Shown here: positions 33,326-42,775 of the stretch, piece by piece | Position numbering within the stretch: the first letter of the stretch is position 1 | How the letters are laid out: the number at the start of each line of letters is the position of its first letter | Assembly: GCF_045689245.1 (NCBI RefSeq) | Contig: NZ_CP136865.1 | Coordinates: 3,162,001 to 3,226,000 of the forward strand | Source of the DNA: Congregibacter brevis | GTDB lineage: Bacteria; Pseudomonadota; Gammaproteobacteria; Pseudomonadales; Halieaceae | Reading direction: 5' to 3' | Length of the DNA stretch: 64,000 nt | Notes under the pieces: model-generated | What the model was told of the DNA's origin: nothing | Seen by the model: only the letters and a program-made list of their open reading frames with translations | The model's database searches: none | Translations under genes and position numbers: made by a program

Positions 33326-34545
33326 TAGTGAGCTCTCTCCAGCGCAAGCAAAGCTTCAAGAGCTGGTCCCAGCGCAGCATCAAAGTCTCGCTCCATAGCG
33401 GCAATTGATGGTTGCAAGGCCTTCACCTGATCATCGCCGTGCGCCAGAAGGGTCTCCGCTTCCAATGCAAGCGCTGAGGGCGACAGCGCATCCTGAAGCA
33501 ATTCGGGCACTACGGGGCCTCCAGCAAGAATATTGGGTAGCCCAACAAACTTCGTTACTGCGAGTCGAGACATGATCGCCCAAGACATCTTGGCGACACG
33601 ATAACCAATGACCATGGGCCTCTCCAAAAGCATGGCCTCAAGAGTGGCAGTACCCGAGGCCAACACAACTACGTCTGCCGCAATCATAGCGTCTCGGGAT
33701 TGGCCCTCAATAAGTCGAACTTCAGACTCAGCGGAAGCCCCTTGCAATAACTCTCGGCACTGCTGTAAACGCTCCGAGCTCGCTGCAGGCATAATAAGTT
33801 GGCGACGAGCATCTCGCGCGCGAAGCATTCGACCGGCTTCGATAAAACTCTGGCCTAACTGCGAAACTTCGCTACCACGGCTTCCCGGAAGCAATGCAAC
33901 CACCGGTGCGTCAGCATCGATACCGAGCTTCCGACGCACCGACTCTCGCGAAGGCACCTGCCGAAGCTCTGCTGCCAAAGGGTGGCCCACAAACGTTGTA
34001 GATAGAGGAACCTCATCGTAAAAAGGCGGTTCGAAAGGAAAGAGACACAGCAGGCTATCCACCGATCGCCCAACGGTAGCGACACGGCCCTGTCTCCAAG
34101 CCCATACTGTAGGGCTTACCAATTGCGCAGTACGCAGGCCGCTTTTTCGAAGTCGCCGCGCCAGTGCAAGATTAAAATCCGGTGAGTCAATACCTAGAAA
34201 GAAAGCGGGCGGTGATTTGCTCCACCGCGCGTACAGGTCGCGCCGAATGCGCAGTAATTCTGGCAATCGCCCCAGGGGCTCTATCAAGCCCATGACTGCC
34301 AGGCGCTCCATGGGATACAGGCTCTCGAAGCCCTCCTCCTGCATCGCTGCGCCGCCAATCCCCTCTAACTGCAACTTTCGATCGGGAAACTGGTCTCGCA
34401 GAGAGCGAATGACGCGACTCCCTAACAGGTCGCCGGAGCTTTCTCCCGCCACCATAGCAACGCGCAGGATCGTACCTGAGTCGTGATCTAAATCTGGGTT
34501 AAAACCGTTCAGAACGTCAGCGAACGATGCCGCGTTCTGAGGCAC
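33325..34545 (-). CDS. lpxB: lipid-A-disaccharide synthase
   Basis: Joins lipid X with UDP-2,3-diacylglucosamine to make the lipid A disaccharide at the inner membrane. Signatures are LRVAMVAGESSGDLLGSRVI near the N-terminus, VSPTVWAWRQGR (about 145) and VVLASGTATLEAMLLERPMV (about 295). The start is uncertain. A GTG at 34545 gives 406 residues and overlaps lpxA by 29 bp, while the ATG at 34455 would begin inside the conserved strand, so the GTG is preferred. No strong ribosome-binding site is seen, consistent with coupling to lpxA. Confidence 0.94.
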   Translation of the reverse strand: MPQNAASFADVLNGFNPDLDHDSGTILRVAMVAGESSGDLLGSRVIRSLRDQFPDRKLQLEGIGGAAMQEEGFESLYPMERLAVMGLIEPLGRLPELLRIRRDLYARWSKSPPAFFLGIDSPDFNLALARRLRKSGLRTAQLVSPTVWAWRQGRVATVGRSVDSLLCLFPFEPPFYDEVPLSTTFVGHPLAAELRQVPSRESVRRKLGIDADAPVVALLPGSRGSEVSQLGQSFIEAGRMLRARDARRQLIMPAASSERLQQCRELLQGASAESEVRLIEGQSRDAMIAADVVVLASGTATLEAMLLERPMVIGYRVAKMSWAIMSRLAVTKFVGLPNILAGGPVVPELLQDALSPSALALEAETLLAHGDDQVKALQPSIAAMERDFDAALGPALEALLALERAH

Positions 34546-35287
34546 GGATAGAGTCGATGAGAACCTTCACCTCGGGTGTGTCACTCAACATCGTCTCGAG
34601 TCGTTGAATAGCGATATCAAGAGTCAGGTTTTGACGATACAAAATCTTGAATGCCCTGCGCAATTGGCTCACAGCGGAGTCAGAAAAACCACGCCGCCGT
34701 AATCCTTCGGTATTAATAGTCTTCGCTTCGGCAGGAGACCCGGAAACAGTGACATATGCTGGGACGTCTTTACCGATTGCTGTCTGCATCCCGCTAAAGC
34801 TGTGCTGACCTATGCGACAAAACTGATGAACAAGGGTGTAACCACTAAGAATCGCCCAATCATCGACGTAGACATGTCCCGCCAACGCGACGTTGTTCAC
34901 TAAAATAGTGTGGTTGCCAATGACGCTATCGTGGCCAATATGCGCGTAGGCCATGATTAAATTGTCGTTACCGATAATGGTTTCGCCGCGATCCTGAACG
35001 GTGCCTCGATGAATGGTCACCCCTTCGCGGATCGTATTCCGTTCACCAATGGTGAGTCGCGTAGGCTCATCGCGGTACTTTAGATCCGGCGTCGCCTCTC
35101 CCACGGATGCAAACTGGTAGATGTGACTACCCGCGCCGATGCGGGTGGGGCCCTTAATAACGACATGAGGCTCAATCACGCAGTCGCGATCGATTTCCAC
35201 CTCGGCGCCAATGTAAGACCAAGGACCAATAGTGACCCCGTCGGCGACTTTCGCCCCAGGCTCAATGATAGCCTGCGGATGAATCAT
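34517..35287 (-). CDS. lpxA: acyl-ACP--UDP-N-acetylglucosamine O-acyltransferase
   Basis: First step of lipid A synthesis: transfers a 3-hydroxyacyl chain to UDP-GlcNAc. The 256-residue left-handed beta-helix protein starts MIHPQAIIEPGAKVADGVTI, with hexapeptide repeats through about residue 190 and a helical C-terminus. The catalytic His is in LIMAYAHIGHDSVIGNHTIL (about residues 114-133). The ATG overlaps the fabZ stop (ATGA). Length matches the family (262 in E. coli). Confidence 0.96.
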   Translation of the reverse strand: MIHPQAIIEPGAKVADGVTIGPWSYIGAEVEIDRDCVIEPHVVIKGPTRIGAGSHIYQFASVGEATPDLKYRDEPTRLTIGERNTIREGVTIHRGTVQDRGETIIGNDNLIMAYAHIGHDSVIGNHTILVNNVALAGHVYVDDWAILSGYTLVHQFCRIGQHSFSGMQTAIGKDVPAYVTVSGSPAEAKTINTEGLRRRGFSDSAVSQLRRAFKILYRQNLTLDIAIQRLETMLSDTPEVKVLIDSIRASERGIVR

Positions 35288-35745
35288 GCGGGGCGGTCAG
35301 CGCACAGTATCGTGGCGGAGGCGCAGCGCTGCCCCTCTACTGTGGACTGAACGTCGAACTTCCAGATGCCGCGTTTCTCTCCCACAATCTGAGCATGTAG
35401 GTGCACACAGTCTCCGGGAACGCAGGGACGCTTGAATCGAAGGTTATCTGCGCCAACAAACATGTAGATGGAGCCATCTGCGGGCGTCTTTTCCATGGTT
35501 TTAAATCCGAGAATGCCTGCCGCCTGAGCCATAGCCTCGAGCAACAAAACGCCGGGAAACACAGGATTATCTGGGAAGTGTCCGTCAAAAAACGGTTCGT
35601 TAATGCTGAGATTTTTATAGGCAAGAATTGATTCGCCGGGAACTAGCTCCAGAACGCGGTCTACTAACAGGAAGGGGTAGCGGTGAGGAAGGTGTTCGCG
35701 GATCTCCGATATGTCCATTAGACAGGTGTTGTTCAAGTCCGTCAT
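35284..35745 (-). CDS. fabZ: 3-hydroxyacyl-[acyl-carrier-protein] dehydratase
   Basis: Dehydrates 3-hydroxyacyl-ACP in fatty acid elongation and competes with LpxA and LpxD for that substrate, which fits its place between their genes. The 153-residue hot-dog protein has LPHRYPFLLVDRVLELVPGE with the catalytic His (about residue 20), FFDGHFPDNPVFPGVLLLEA (about 53-72) with the catalytic Glu, and MAQAAGILG after it. The ATG at 35745 fits family length; AAGGA lies unusually close to it. Confidence 0.96.
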   Translation of the reverse strand: MTDLNNTCLMDISEIREHLPHRYPFLLVDRVLELVPGESILAYKNLSINEPFFDGHFPDNPVFPGVLLLEAMAQAAGILGFKTMEKTPADGSIYMFVGADNLRFKRPCVPGDCVHLHAQIVGEKRGIWKFDVQSTVEGQRCASATILCADRPA

Positions 35746-35766
35746 TCCTTTTTTTGAGCTTACCCG

Positions 35767-36810
35767 TTAATCGTCGTCGCTAACTGCCTCATCCAGCGCA
35801 CTCAGCTTAGCTTCCAGCTTTACTACTCGCCTCTGGAGGGCGTCGAGCTGTCCAAATCGCACTGCATTCCTCCGCCACTGCTTTGTTGGTTCTAGCGGTG
35901 TCCCGGATGAATAGCTGCCAGGTTCACGAATGTTTTTAATGACTCTGGCCTGGCCAGTGAAGTGCACATTGTCGCAAATCTTGAGATGACCCGATACTCC
36001 GACCTGTCCGGCAAATGTACAATCCTCACCGACCTCCGTACTACCCGCCATCCCCACGCAGCCCGCGAGCGCAGAACGGCGCCCGATGACACAATTGTGG
36101 GCGATGTGCACCTGATCGTCGATGATCACGTCATCTGCGACCAATGTATCGTCTAAAGCACCTCTATCAATGGTTACGCTGGCACCAATGTCTACCCGAT
36201 TACCAATACGCACACTACCCAACTGGCTAATTTTCTCCCAACCGTCCGCGCGTTTGGCAAAACCAAAGCCATCGGCACCAATCACGGTATTAGCATGCAC
36301 AACGCAGTCGTCGCCGAGAATTACATCGTGGTAAATCACAACGCCGGGCCATAAGCGGCAGTTTGCTCCCAACTGGGCACCGCGCCCTACCGACGCACCG
36401 TGCCCCAGAGTCACACCCTCGCCCAAGACAGCACCCGCGTCTACAAACGCGCCCGGTCCAATACTGACTGAATCAGGAACAGTTGCTGTGGGATCGATGA
36501 CGGCACTGGGATGTATTCCAGCCGATGGTGGCGCCAGGGGCTCAAACAAGCCCGACACCTTTGCATAAGCAAGATAGGGGTCATCCATACAGATACTGGG
36601 GACAGGACAGCCGTCTTGCCACTCGGGCTTGAGAATAACGCATCCCGCTCGGCAGTCTTCCAAGGCGTCCAGATAACGCGCCTCGGAGACAAAAGCTAAA
36701 TCCCGCGACCCTGCCCGTCCAAGGGGGGCAATACTATCAAGTTCTATCGCTAAATCAGCGGAACCCGGTTCACACCCTAACCGTGCTACCAAGTCACCGA
36801 GGATCACCAT
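35767..36810 (-). CDS. lpxD: UDP-3-O-(3-hydroxyacyl)glucosamine N-acyltransferase
   Basis: Third enzyme of lipid A synthesis. The 347-residue protein has an N-terminal uridine-binding domain (1-100), a hexapeptide-repeat beta-helix (about 100-300) and a short C-terminal helix that looks like a coiled coil (QLDALQRRVVKLEAKLSALD). The active-site His lies in VIIDDQVHIAHNCVIGRRSA. It lies 21 bp before fabZ and 9 bp after skp in the same direction. Confidence 0.96.
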   Translation of the reverse strand: MVILGDLVARLGCEPGSADLAIELDSIAPLGRAGSRDLAFVSEARYLDALEDCRAGCVILKPEWQDGCPVPSICMDDPYLAYAKVSGLFEPLAPPSAGIHPSAVIDPTATVPDSVSIGPGAFVDAGAVLGEGVTLGHGASVGRGAQLGANCRLWPGVVIYHDVILGDDCVVHANTVIGADGFGFAKRADGWEKISQLGSVRIGNRVDIGASVTIDRGALDDTLVADDVIIDDQVHIAHNCVIGRRSALAGCVGMAGSTEVGEDCTFAGQVGVSGHLKICDNVHFTGQARVIKNIREPGSYSSGTPLEPTKQWRRNAVRFGQLDALQRRVVKLEAKLSALDEAVSDDD

Positions 36811-36819
36811 GGAAGGCGC

Positions 36820-37341
36820 TTAGTTGGCCGCGGAAAGCTGGTTGAGCTTGTCAGTCACCTTTGCTGTGATGCTGTATCCAGGATCTGCATGAATAACGGA
36901 GGTGCGCTGAAGCAACAAGCCAATACCTTCTGTTGTGATCAGCTCACTCAGCACTTCCTGAACCATGGGAGACATCTCTTGCAGGAGAGCTTGGCCCGTA
37001 GCCTGCTCAGCTTGCTGAAGTTTGCCACCCACGTGTTCGAGATCTGCCTGCTTGCTCGCCAAACGCTTACGCGCCGCAACCTGCTGCTCTTGGCTCATCA
37101 CCGCCGCATCTTTCTGAAACTCTCGCACCAACTTGTCTAATTCTTCCCGAAGACGGTCAAACTCTTCTTTGTCCGCCTTGTAACCCTCTTCACCGCGTAC
37201 ATTTTCGAGACGCTGCTGAGCGGCGTCGGATTGCAGAATGGCTGCCTGAAGATCGACCACAGCAACTTTACCCTGGGCGAACGCACCCATGGGCAACATG
37301 GCAACACCCAGGGCAACAACGGCTAAAAACTTCTTGATCAC
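36820..37341 (-). CDS. skp: OmpH/Skp family periplasmic chaperone
   Basis: Skp holds unfolded outer-membrane proteins in the periplasm for BamA. The 173-residue product has a signal peptide (cleavage after GAFAQ), a short beta core (GKVAVVDLQAAILQS) and a long charged coiled coil (about 45-125) typical of the jellyfish-shaped trimer. The start is a GTG at 37341 with GGAG 8 bases upstream; the nearby ATG leads directly into TTG TGA and cannot be used. It directly follows bamA, the usual arrangement. Confidence 0.93.
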   Translation of the reverse strand: MIKKFLAVVALGVAMLPMGAFAQGKVAVVDLQAAILQSDAAQQRLENVRGEEGYKADKEEFDRLREELDKLVREFQKDAAVMSQEQQVAARKRLASKQADLEHVGGKLQQAEQATGQALLQEMSPMVQEVLSELITTEGIGLLLQRTSVIHADPGYSITAKVTDKLNQLSAAN

Positions 37342-37382
37342 AACATTTACTCCTTGGAGAAAAAAAACTAAAACACGAAAAA

Positions 37383-40028
37383 TTAGAAACTTTGTCCCAG
37401 CGTGAACTGGAACACTTCTTCACGATCGATCTCTGATGCATTCAGAGGTTTGGCAACAGCGAAAGTAAGAGGGCCAAATCCACTCAACCAAGTCACGCCC
37501 ACACCTGCGGAGTAACGCAGTTCTTCGGCATCAAAATCAAAACAGTTCGGCTGATTAATACCGCAGCGATTATTAAAAACATTGCCCACGTCGATAAAGA
37601 ACGCGGATCTTACACGGCTACGATCCTTCAGGAAGGGCAAAGGAAACAGTAATTCAGCACTACCCTCGACCAGCACGTTGCCTCCAAAGGGCGCGGCTCG
37701 CCGCTGCTGCTGAAATGTCTCAAAGTCCAGCTTGCCACTCTCCGGATTCAGCTGATAACCAAACTGTCGACCATCAGGACCACCAATTTCTGTGGGGTTA
37801 CCGTTCTCGTCGATACCGGTAGTGGGCTGATCTACCGTATAAATGCTTGGCGGAGTACTACGTGGGCCGAGAGTATTCACTTCGAAGCCGCGAACAGAGC
37901 CAAAGCCTCCGGCAAAGAAATGCTCATAAAACGGCAGTTCTGTAGTTTTGCCGTAGCCATCACCGTAGCCGAGTTCAGAGCGGAAGTGGAGGATCCAGTC
38001 ATTCTTGATCGGGTAGAACACCTCTCCACGGTAGGTAAGCTTGTAAAACTCCAAATCAGACCCAGGCATAGAAATTTCGAGCGCCACGGACTGCGCCGCT
38101 CCGCGCGTCGCCATCTGCCCACGGTTCAAGGTCGACTGACTCCAACTGCTGGTGACGGTCCAGTTCAAGTAGGAATCACCGTTCTCGTCAAGGAAGCCCA
38201 ACTCTGGTGGGATCGTTAGCGCACTTAAGGGCAGGTCTTCCAGAGGCTGAATAACTTCCGGGGCGGCAAAGCTGCCGTCAGCTAATCTCGTGCTTTCGTA
38301 AAAGCTATCTACGCCCTGTAAAAGACGAGGGCTAGCTTTGATCTCCTGCACCGCAAAGCGACCGGCTGTGATATCTGTCTTTGACAAACCGAAACTGAAG
38401 CCCAGACGCGCTGTTTCCTTGATGGGGTAACCAAAATTGATCGCCCCGCCCCAGGTATCTGTTGTGTAGCTAGCTACGTTCACTTCGGCAAGATCCGTAG
38501 ACCTGAAGAAAACGTTAAATCCGCGGCTAACGCCGTCTTCCGTAAAGTAAGGATTGGTGTAGCTAAAGTTGTACAGGTCCTGAAACTGCGAAGAGGACAA
38601 GTTGATGCCGACGCGTTTGCCGGTACCCAGAAAGTTATTCTGCTGCAGATTCAGGCTGAGAATAAGACCCGCTTGCTGAGCAAAGCCGAGGCTGGCACCG
38701 ATACTGCCTGAAGTTTGCTCCTCCACAGAGAATTCGACATCAATGAGGTCATCATGACCCGGGACTTCAGGGGTTTCGACTTCGGCTTTACTGAAGAAGC
38801 CCAGTCGCTGGAGTCGGATCCGTGATTGCTCAATCGCTGCCGCGGATGCCGGGGCACTTTCCATTTGGCGCATTTCCCTGCGCAGCACACTATCAGCTGT
38901 TCTGGTGTTGCCTTTAAAACTGATGCGCCGCACATAAGTGCGTTTACCAGGATCTACGAAAAACTTGATGGCGACGGTGTTGTCGTCTTCGTTCATTTCG
39001 GGGATACCCGTCACCTTCGCGAAGTTGTAGCCTTCATTCCCGAGACGTCGCGTCAGATAGTCTTCCGTTGAAGTTACCAGCTGCTGAGAGAAGGTCTGCC
39101 CATCTCTCACCAGCACGAAACGCCGAAGATCTGCCTCGGGGAGCACTAGGTCACCGGACAAATCGACTTCGCTGATGGTGAACTTCTCGCCCTCACTCAC
39201 ATTAGCCGTGATGTAAACCTCTTCCTTGCTGGGCGAAACGGACACCTGCGTAGAATCGATGGCGAACTGCAGATAGCCGCGATCCATGTAGTAGGAGGTG
39301 AGTTTTTCGAGATCACCCGTAAGCTTTTCTCGGGAATACTTATCGTCGTTAGTAAAAAAGGAAAGTAACCCGGTAGTCTTAAGCTCGAAAAGATCCTTCA
39401 AATCGTCGTCGGTATACACTTTGTTGCCCACAACGTTTACGTGTTTGATAGCGGCAACCGTGCCTTCGTCGACATCGATGTTTATGGCAACACGATTCCT
39501 CGGCTCTGGAATCACTTCGGCATCAATAGCGGCATCGTAGCGACCCTGAATAACATACTGTCGCTGAAGCTCGAGCTGCATTCCCTCAAGCGTAGAGCGC
39601 TGAAAAACCTGACCTACGGACAAACCAGCGCCTTTAAGCCCTTCCAGCAGTGCTTCCGTTTCAATCGCCTTGTTACCATCAATGGTGATCTCGCTGATGC
39701 TGGGGCGCTCTGCTACCACCACAACCAATACGCTGCCGTCTCGACCAATGCGAATGTCGTCAAAATTACCCGTGGCAAAAAGCGAACGAGCCGCTCTTCG
39801 GATGGAAGCACTGTCTGCGGTGTCGCCCACGCCGATGGGCATAGACGCGAATACCGAGCCCGCCGCAATACGCTGGAGCCCTTCAACTCGAATATCTGAT
39901 ACTACGAACGCCGACGTAACCGCTGTTGGAGCGCCGGACTCTGCGGTAGCGGACTGTTGCGCCATCACCGCCGTCGACCCCATGGCCGCAATACTGCAAG
40001 CAAGCAGAATAACCAAGCGACGTCTCAT
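37383..40028 (-). CDS. bamA: outer-membrane protein assembly factor BamA
   Basis: Central Omp85 insertase of the BAM complex. Product is 881 residues (E. coli 810): a signal peptide (MRRRLVILLACSIAAMGSTA, cleavage after VMAQ), five POTRA domains (about 45-450) and a 16-strand barrel ending in a Phe (FQFTLGQSF). The conserved loop-6 motif is FGSVRGFEVNTLGPRS. The extra length sits in two barrel insertions, one around SFAAPEVIQPLEDLPLSALT and one after the VRGF motif (IYTVDQPTTGIDENGNPTE). The frame is open upstream, but the ATG at 40028 precedes the signal peptide. It lies between rseP and skp. Confidence 0.96.
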   Translation of the reverse strand: MRRRLVILLACSIAAMGSTAVMAQQSATAESGAPTAVTSAFVVSDIRVEGLQRIAAGSVFASMPIGVGDTADSASIRRAARSLFATGNFDDIRIGRDGSVLVVVVAERPSISEITIDGNKAIETEALLEGLKGAGLSVGQVFQRSTLEGMQLELQRQYVIQGRYDAAIDAEVIPEPRNRVAINIDVDEGTVAAIKHVNVVGNKVYTDDDLKDLFELKTTGLLSFFTNDDKYSREKLTGDLEKLTSYYMDRGYLQFAIDSTQVSVSPSKEEVYITANVSEGEKFTISEVDLSGDLVLPEADLRRFVLVRDGQTFSQQLVTSTEDYLTRRLGNEGYNFAKVTGIPEMNEDDNTVAIKFFVDPGKRTYVRRISFKGNTRTADSVLRREMRQMESAPASAAAIEQSRIRLQRLGFFSKAEVETPEVPGHDDLIDVEFSVEEQTSGSIGASLGFAQQAGLILSLNLQQNNFLGTGKRVGINLSSSQFQDLYNFSYTNPYFTEDGVSRGFNVFFRSTDLAEVNVASYTTDTWGGAINFGYPIKETARLGFSFGLSKTDITAGRFAVQEIKASPRLLQGVDSFYESTRLADGSFAAPEVIQPLEDLPLSALTIPPELGFLDENGDSYLNWTVTSSWSQSTLNRGQMATRGAAQSVALEISMPGSDLEFYKLTYRGEVFYPIKNDWILHFRSELGYGDGYGKTTELPFYEHFFAGGFGSVRGFEVNTLGPRSTPPSIYTVDQPTTGIDENGNPTEIGGPDGRQFGYQLNPESGKLDFETFQQQRRAAPFGGNVLVEGSAELLFPLPFLKDRSRVRSAFFIDVGNVFNNRCGINQPNCFDFDAEELRYSAGVGVTWLSGFGPLTFAVAKPLNASEIDREEVFQFTLGQSF

Positions 40029-40172
40029 AGCCACGTAAAACTGCACGCAAAGGCATGCCAGTGTGCCAGGGAAAGATGCTTTACCGAATAGCGACACCAC
40101 GGTGTTATTAGTTTCCATCGTCAATTTGTATCTGCCATGCGCGTGAACGCTCAGCTAAGCTCCCCGTGCGCA

Positions 40173-41534
40173 CTAGGACAGGCGCGAAAAATCGTTATAA
40201 AGCGCGAACACCATCAGGCTTACCACCATCAACAGGCCTATTTGGTATCCCACCATTTGCACACGCTCCGGCACCGGCTTACCCGCCACTAGTTCAATGC
40301 TGTAATACAGCAAATGGCCACCATCCAAAACTGGTATGGGCAAGAGATTCAGAACGCCGAGGCTAACACTGAGCAGCGCAAGAAAACCGATGTAAGACTC
40401 CAGACCTGACTTGGCCGAAGTGGTCGCCACTTTAGCAATGGTGATGGGGCCACTCAAGTTTTTCGGAGAGATTAAACCCTGAACCATTTTGACCATGGAA
40501 TTGACGGTGAAACTGACCATTTCTCCCGTGCGCTGAGCTCCTGCGCCCAAGGCCTCCAAGGGGCCTCGATGGAACTCCCGACGCTGACTCTCGGGCATCT
40601 CAGGAAGCACAACGCCTACACCGACACGACCGATCACTTCGCCAGCATCAGTTGTAGTCTTTTCTGGTGTTAAGGTGACCGTAAGTTGCGTGCTTTCGCG
40701 CTCAAGAAGAACTGCCATGCTTTCGCCTGGCCGGGATCGCACGTAGTCCACCCAGTCTTCCCATAAATCCATAGCCACGCCATCGGTCGACAGAATCCTG
40801 TCTCCCGGCAGCAAACCAGCACGCTCAGCCGGACTATCCGGCATAACTTCATCCAGCAATGGCACAACGGGAGGCATGTAGAGCGTCAGCCCTAGCCCAC
40901 CCAACAAATCTGGCTCTTCATCTCCCGCTAGCCAACGATCCAACTGGCCTTGGGAGTCATAAATCACGTCGGAGCCGGGATAACGCACAGAAAACCGAAT
41001 AGACCCCGTATCGCCGATACGCTCCAATAGGCGAAAGGAGACAGCTTGCCATGTGGGCGTCTCTCGCCCGTCTATGGCGACAATCTCTTGGCCTGCCTCA
41101 AGTCCCGCCACTTCGGCCACGGAACCGGTGTCTACTTCGCCAATGACCGGGGCATAGCCGCTCTCCCCCGCCATGAAAAGGAACCAGTAAGCAACAATCG
41201 CCAGCAGGAAGTTTGCCAGAGGGCCAGCCAATACCACCGCTATGCGTGACAACACGGGCTTACGATTGAAGGCTAAGTGTTGTTCTGCAGGGTCAACTTC
41301 ACCCTCACGCTCGTCGAGCATTTTGACGTAGCCACCCAAGGGAATCGCAGCAACGGCATATTCGGTTCCCAAGGAGTCATTCCAGCGTAGTAGCGGCCCT
41401 CCAAAGCCGATGGAAAAGCGCAGAACCTTCACACCACAGCGCCGGGCCACCCAGAAGTGCCCAAACTCGTGTACTGCCACTAGCACAGCCAGTGTCGCGA
41501 GGGTGATGCCAATGCTGTAGAGAATGTCAATCAA
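40173..41534 (-). CDS. rseP: site-2 protease RseP
   Basis: Intramembrane zinc protease that cuts RseA in the sigma-E envelope stress response and clears signal peptides. The 453-residue product has HEFGH at 22-26 in the first membrane helix, two PDZ domains in the periplasmic middle (about 115-300) and the third zinc ligand motif NLLPIPVLDGGHLLYY in the C-terminal helices. The start is a TTG at 41534 overlapping the dxr stop (TTGA), with AGGAG upstream; family alignment supports it. Confidence 0.95.
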   Translation of the reverse strand: MIDILYSIGITLATLAVLVAVHEFGHFWVARRCGVKVLRFSIGFGGPLLRWNDSLGTEYAVAAIPLGGYVKMLDEREGEVDPAEQHLAFNRKPVLSRIAVVLAGPLANFLLAIVAYWFLFMAGESGYAPVIGEVDTGSVAEVAGLEAGQEIVAIDGRETPTWQAVSFRLLERIGDTGSIRFSVRYPGSDVIYDSQGQLDRWLAGDEEPDLLGGLGLTLYMPPVVPLLDEVMPDSPAERAGLLPGDRILSTDGVAMDLWEDWVDYVRSRPGESMAVLLERESTQLTVTLTPEKTTTDAGEVIGRVGVGVVLPEMPESQRREFHRGPLEALGAGAQRTGEMVSFTVNSMVKMVQGLISPKNLSGPITIAKVATTSAKSGLESYIGFLALLSVSLGVLNLLPIPVLDGGHLLYYSIELVAGKPVPERVQMVGYQIGLLMVVSLMVFALYNDFSRLS

Positions 41535-42775
41535 CGCTGTACTGCTCCTGCGCGAACTACCGCGCCCGGTTGCAACTGATTATTTACATATTGTTGAGCG
41601 AAGGCCCGCGCCCGCCGATCAACTTCTTCGACCTCGGCAAGGCTCTCAGGTTCAATCGACGGCAATCCGGCGAGGGATTCCTGGATTACGCTGGGGATAT
41701 CGACAAAGCCAATCTGGCCTTCAAGGAAGGCTGCCACCGCAACTTCATTCGCCGCATTGCAAACCGCCATAGCGCTGCCGCCAGTAGCAATACACTCACG
41801 AGCCACTCTCAAACAGGGGAAAGCTTTCATATCCGGAGGCTCAAAATCAAGTCTCGCCGCGCCTATCAAGTCCAAGGCTTTTACTCCGCCATCCACGCGT
41901 TCTGGCCATGCCAGGCAGCAGGCGATGGGCGTACGCATATCCGGGTCGCCCAGCTGTGCCAGCACCGAGCCGTCGTCGTAGCGCACCAGAGAATGAACAA
42001 TGCTCTGGGGGTGCACCACCACTTCTACCAGATGCTCCGGCACATCGAACAACCAACAAGCCTCTGCTAGCTCAAGGCCCTTGTTCATTAAACTGGCAGA
42101 GTCGACGGATATCTTGCGACCCATATCCCAATTGGGATGCGCACAGGCCTGCGCTGGCGTGACTTGAGCCAGAAACTCGGGGCCCTTGCCGCGAAAGGGA
42201 CCGCCCGAGGCTGTCAAAACAAGCCCCGAAACGCCTGCCAACTGGGGCCGAGCTCTATCATCGACGGGCAAGCACTGAAATATTGCGTTGTGTTCAGAAT
42301 CAACGGGAAGCAGCACAGCGCCACTTTGCTCTACAGCGCTCATTAACAGGCTTCCCGCAGTCACCAAAGCCTCCTTGTTCGCAAGGAGCAGACGTTTGCC
42401 GGCACGCGCAGCAGCCATCGCCGAGGCCATACCCGCGGAGCCAACGATCGCGGCCATCACTATGTCGACGTCGCTATGGGATGCTATTTCTTCAAGTGCT
42501 TCGCTGCCAGCAAGCACCTCGGTATGCAGATCTGCATCCGCGGCGATTCGCTTTGCGAGGTCCGCCGCAGGTGCATCATCGGTCAGTACGGCATAACGGG
42601 GTCGATACTTTCGGCATTGTTCATAAAGGGTATCGGCTGAGCTTCGGGCCGCGAGGGCAAAAACTTCGTAACGATCCGGGTGGCGCTCCAGAACGTCGAG
42701 AGTGTTTACACCTATCGAGCCGCTAGACCCCAGTACCGCGACTTTCTGAATCTCCGATGAAGCCAAAGCACCCAT
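41531..42775 (-). CDS. dxr: 1-deoxy-D-xylulose 5-phosphate reductoisomerase
   Basis: Makes 2-C-methyl-D-erythritol 4-phosphate with NADPH in the MEP isoprenoid pathway. The 414-residue protein has the dinucleotide motif VAVLGSSGSIGVNTLDVLE, the linker ALLANKEALV-type stretch (KRLLLANKEALVTAG) and the metal/substrate region LVLTASGGPFRGKGPEFL and HPNWDMGRKISVDSASLMNK. The open frame extends 17 codons, but the ATG at 42775 joins the cdsA stop as TGATG and is preferred. Isoprenoid output feeds the UppS product two genes upstream. Confidence 0.96.
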   Translation of the reverse strand: MGALASSEIQKVAVLGSSGSIGVNTLDVLERHPDRYEVFALAARSSADTLYEQCRKYRPRYAVLTDDAPAADLAKRIAADADLHTEVLAGSEALEEIASHSDVDIVMAAIVGSAGMASAMAAARAGKRLLLANKEALVTAGSLLMSAVEQSGAVLLPVDSEHNAIFQCLPVDDRARPQLAGVSGLVLTASGGPFRGKGPEFLAQVTPAQACAHPNWDMGRKISVDSASLMNKGLELAEACWLFDVPEHLVEVVVHPQSIVHSLVRYDDGSVLAQLGDPDMRTPIACCLAWPERVDGGVKALDLIGAARLDFEPPDMKAFPCLRVARECIATGGSAMAVCNAANEVAVAAFLEGQIGFVDIPSVIQESLAGLPSIEPESLAEVEEVDRRARAFAQQYVNNQLQPGAVVRAGAVQR

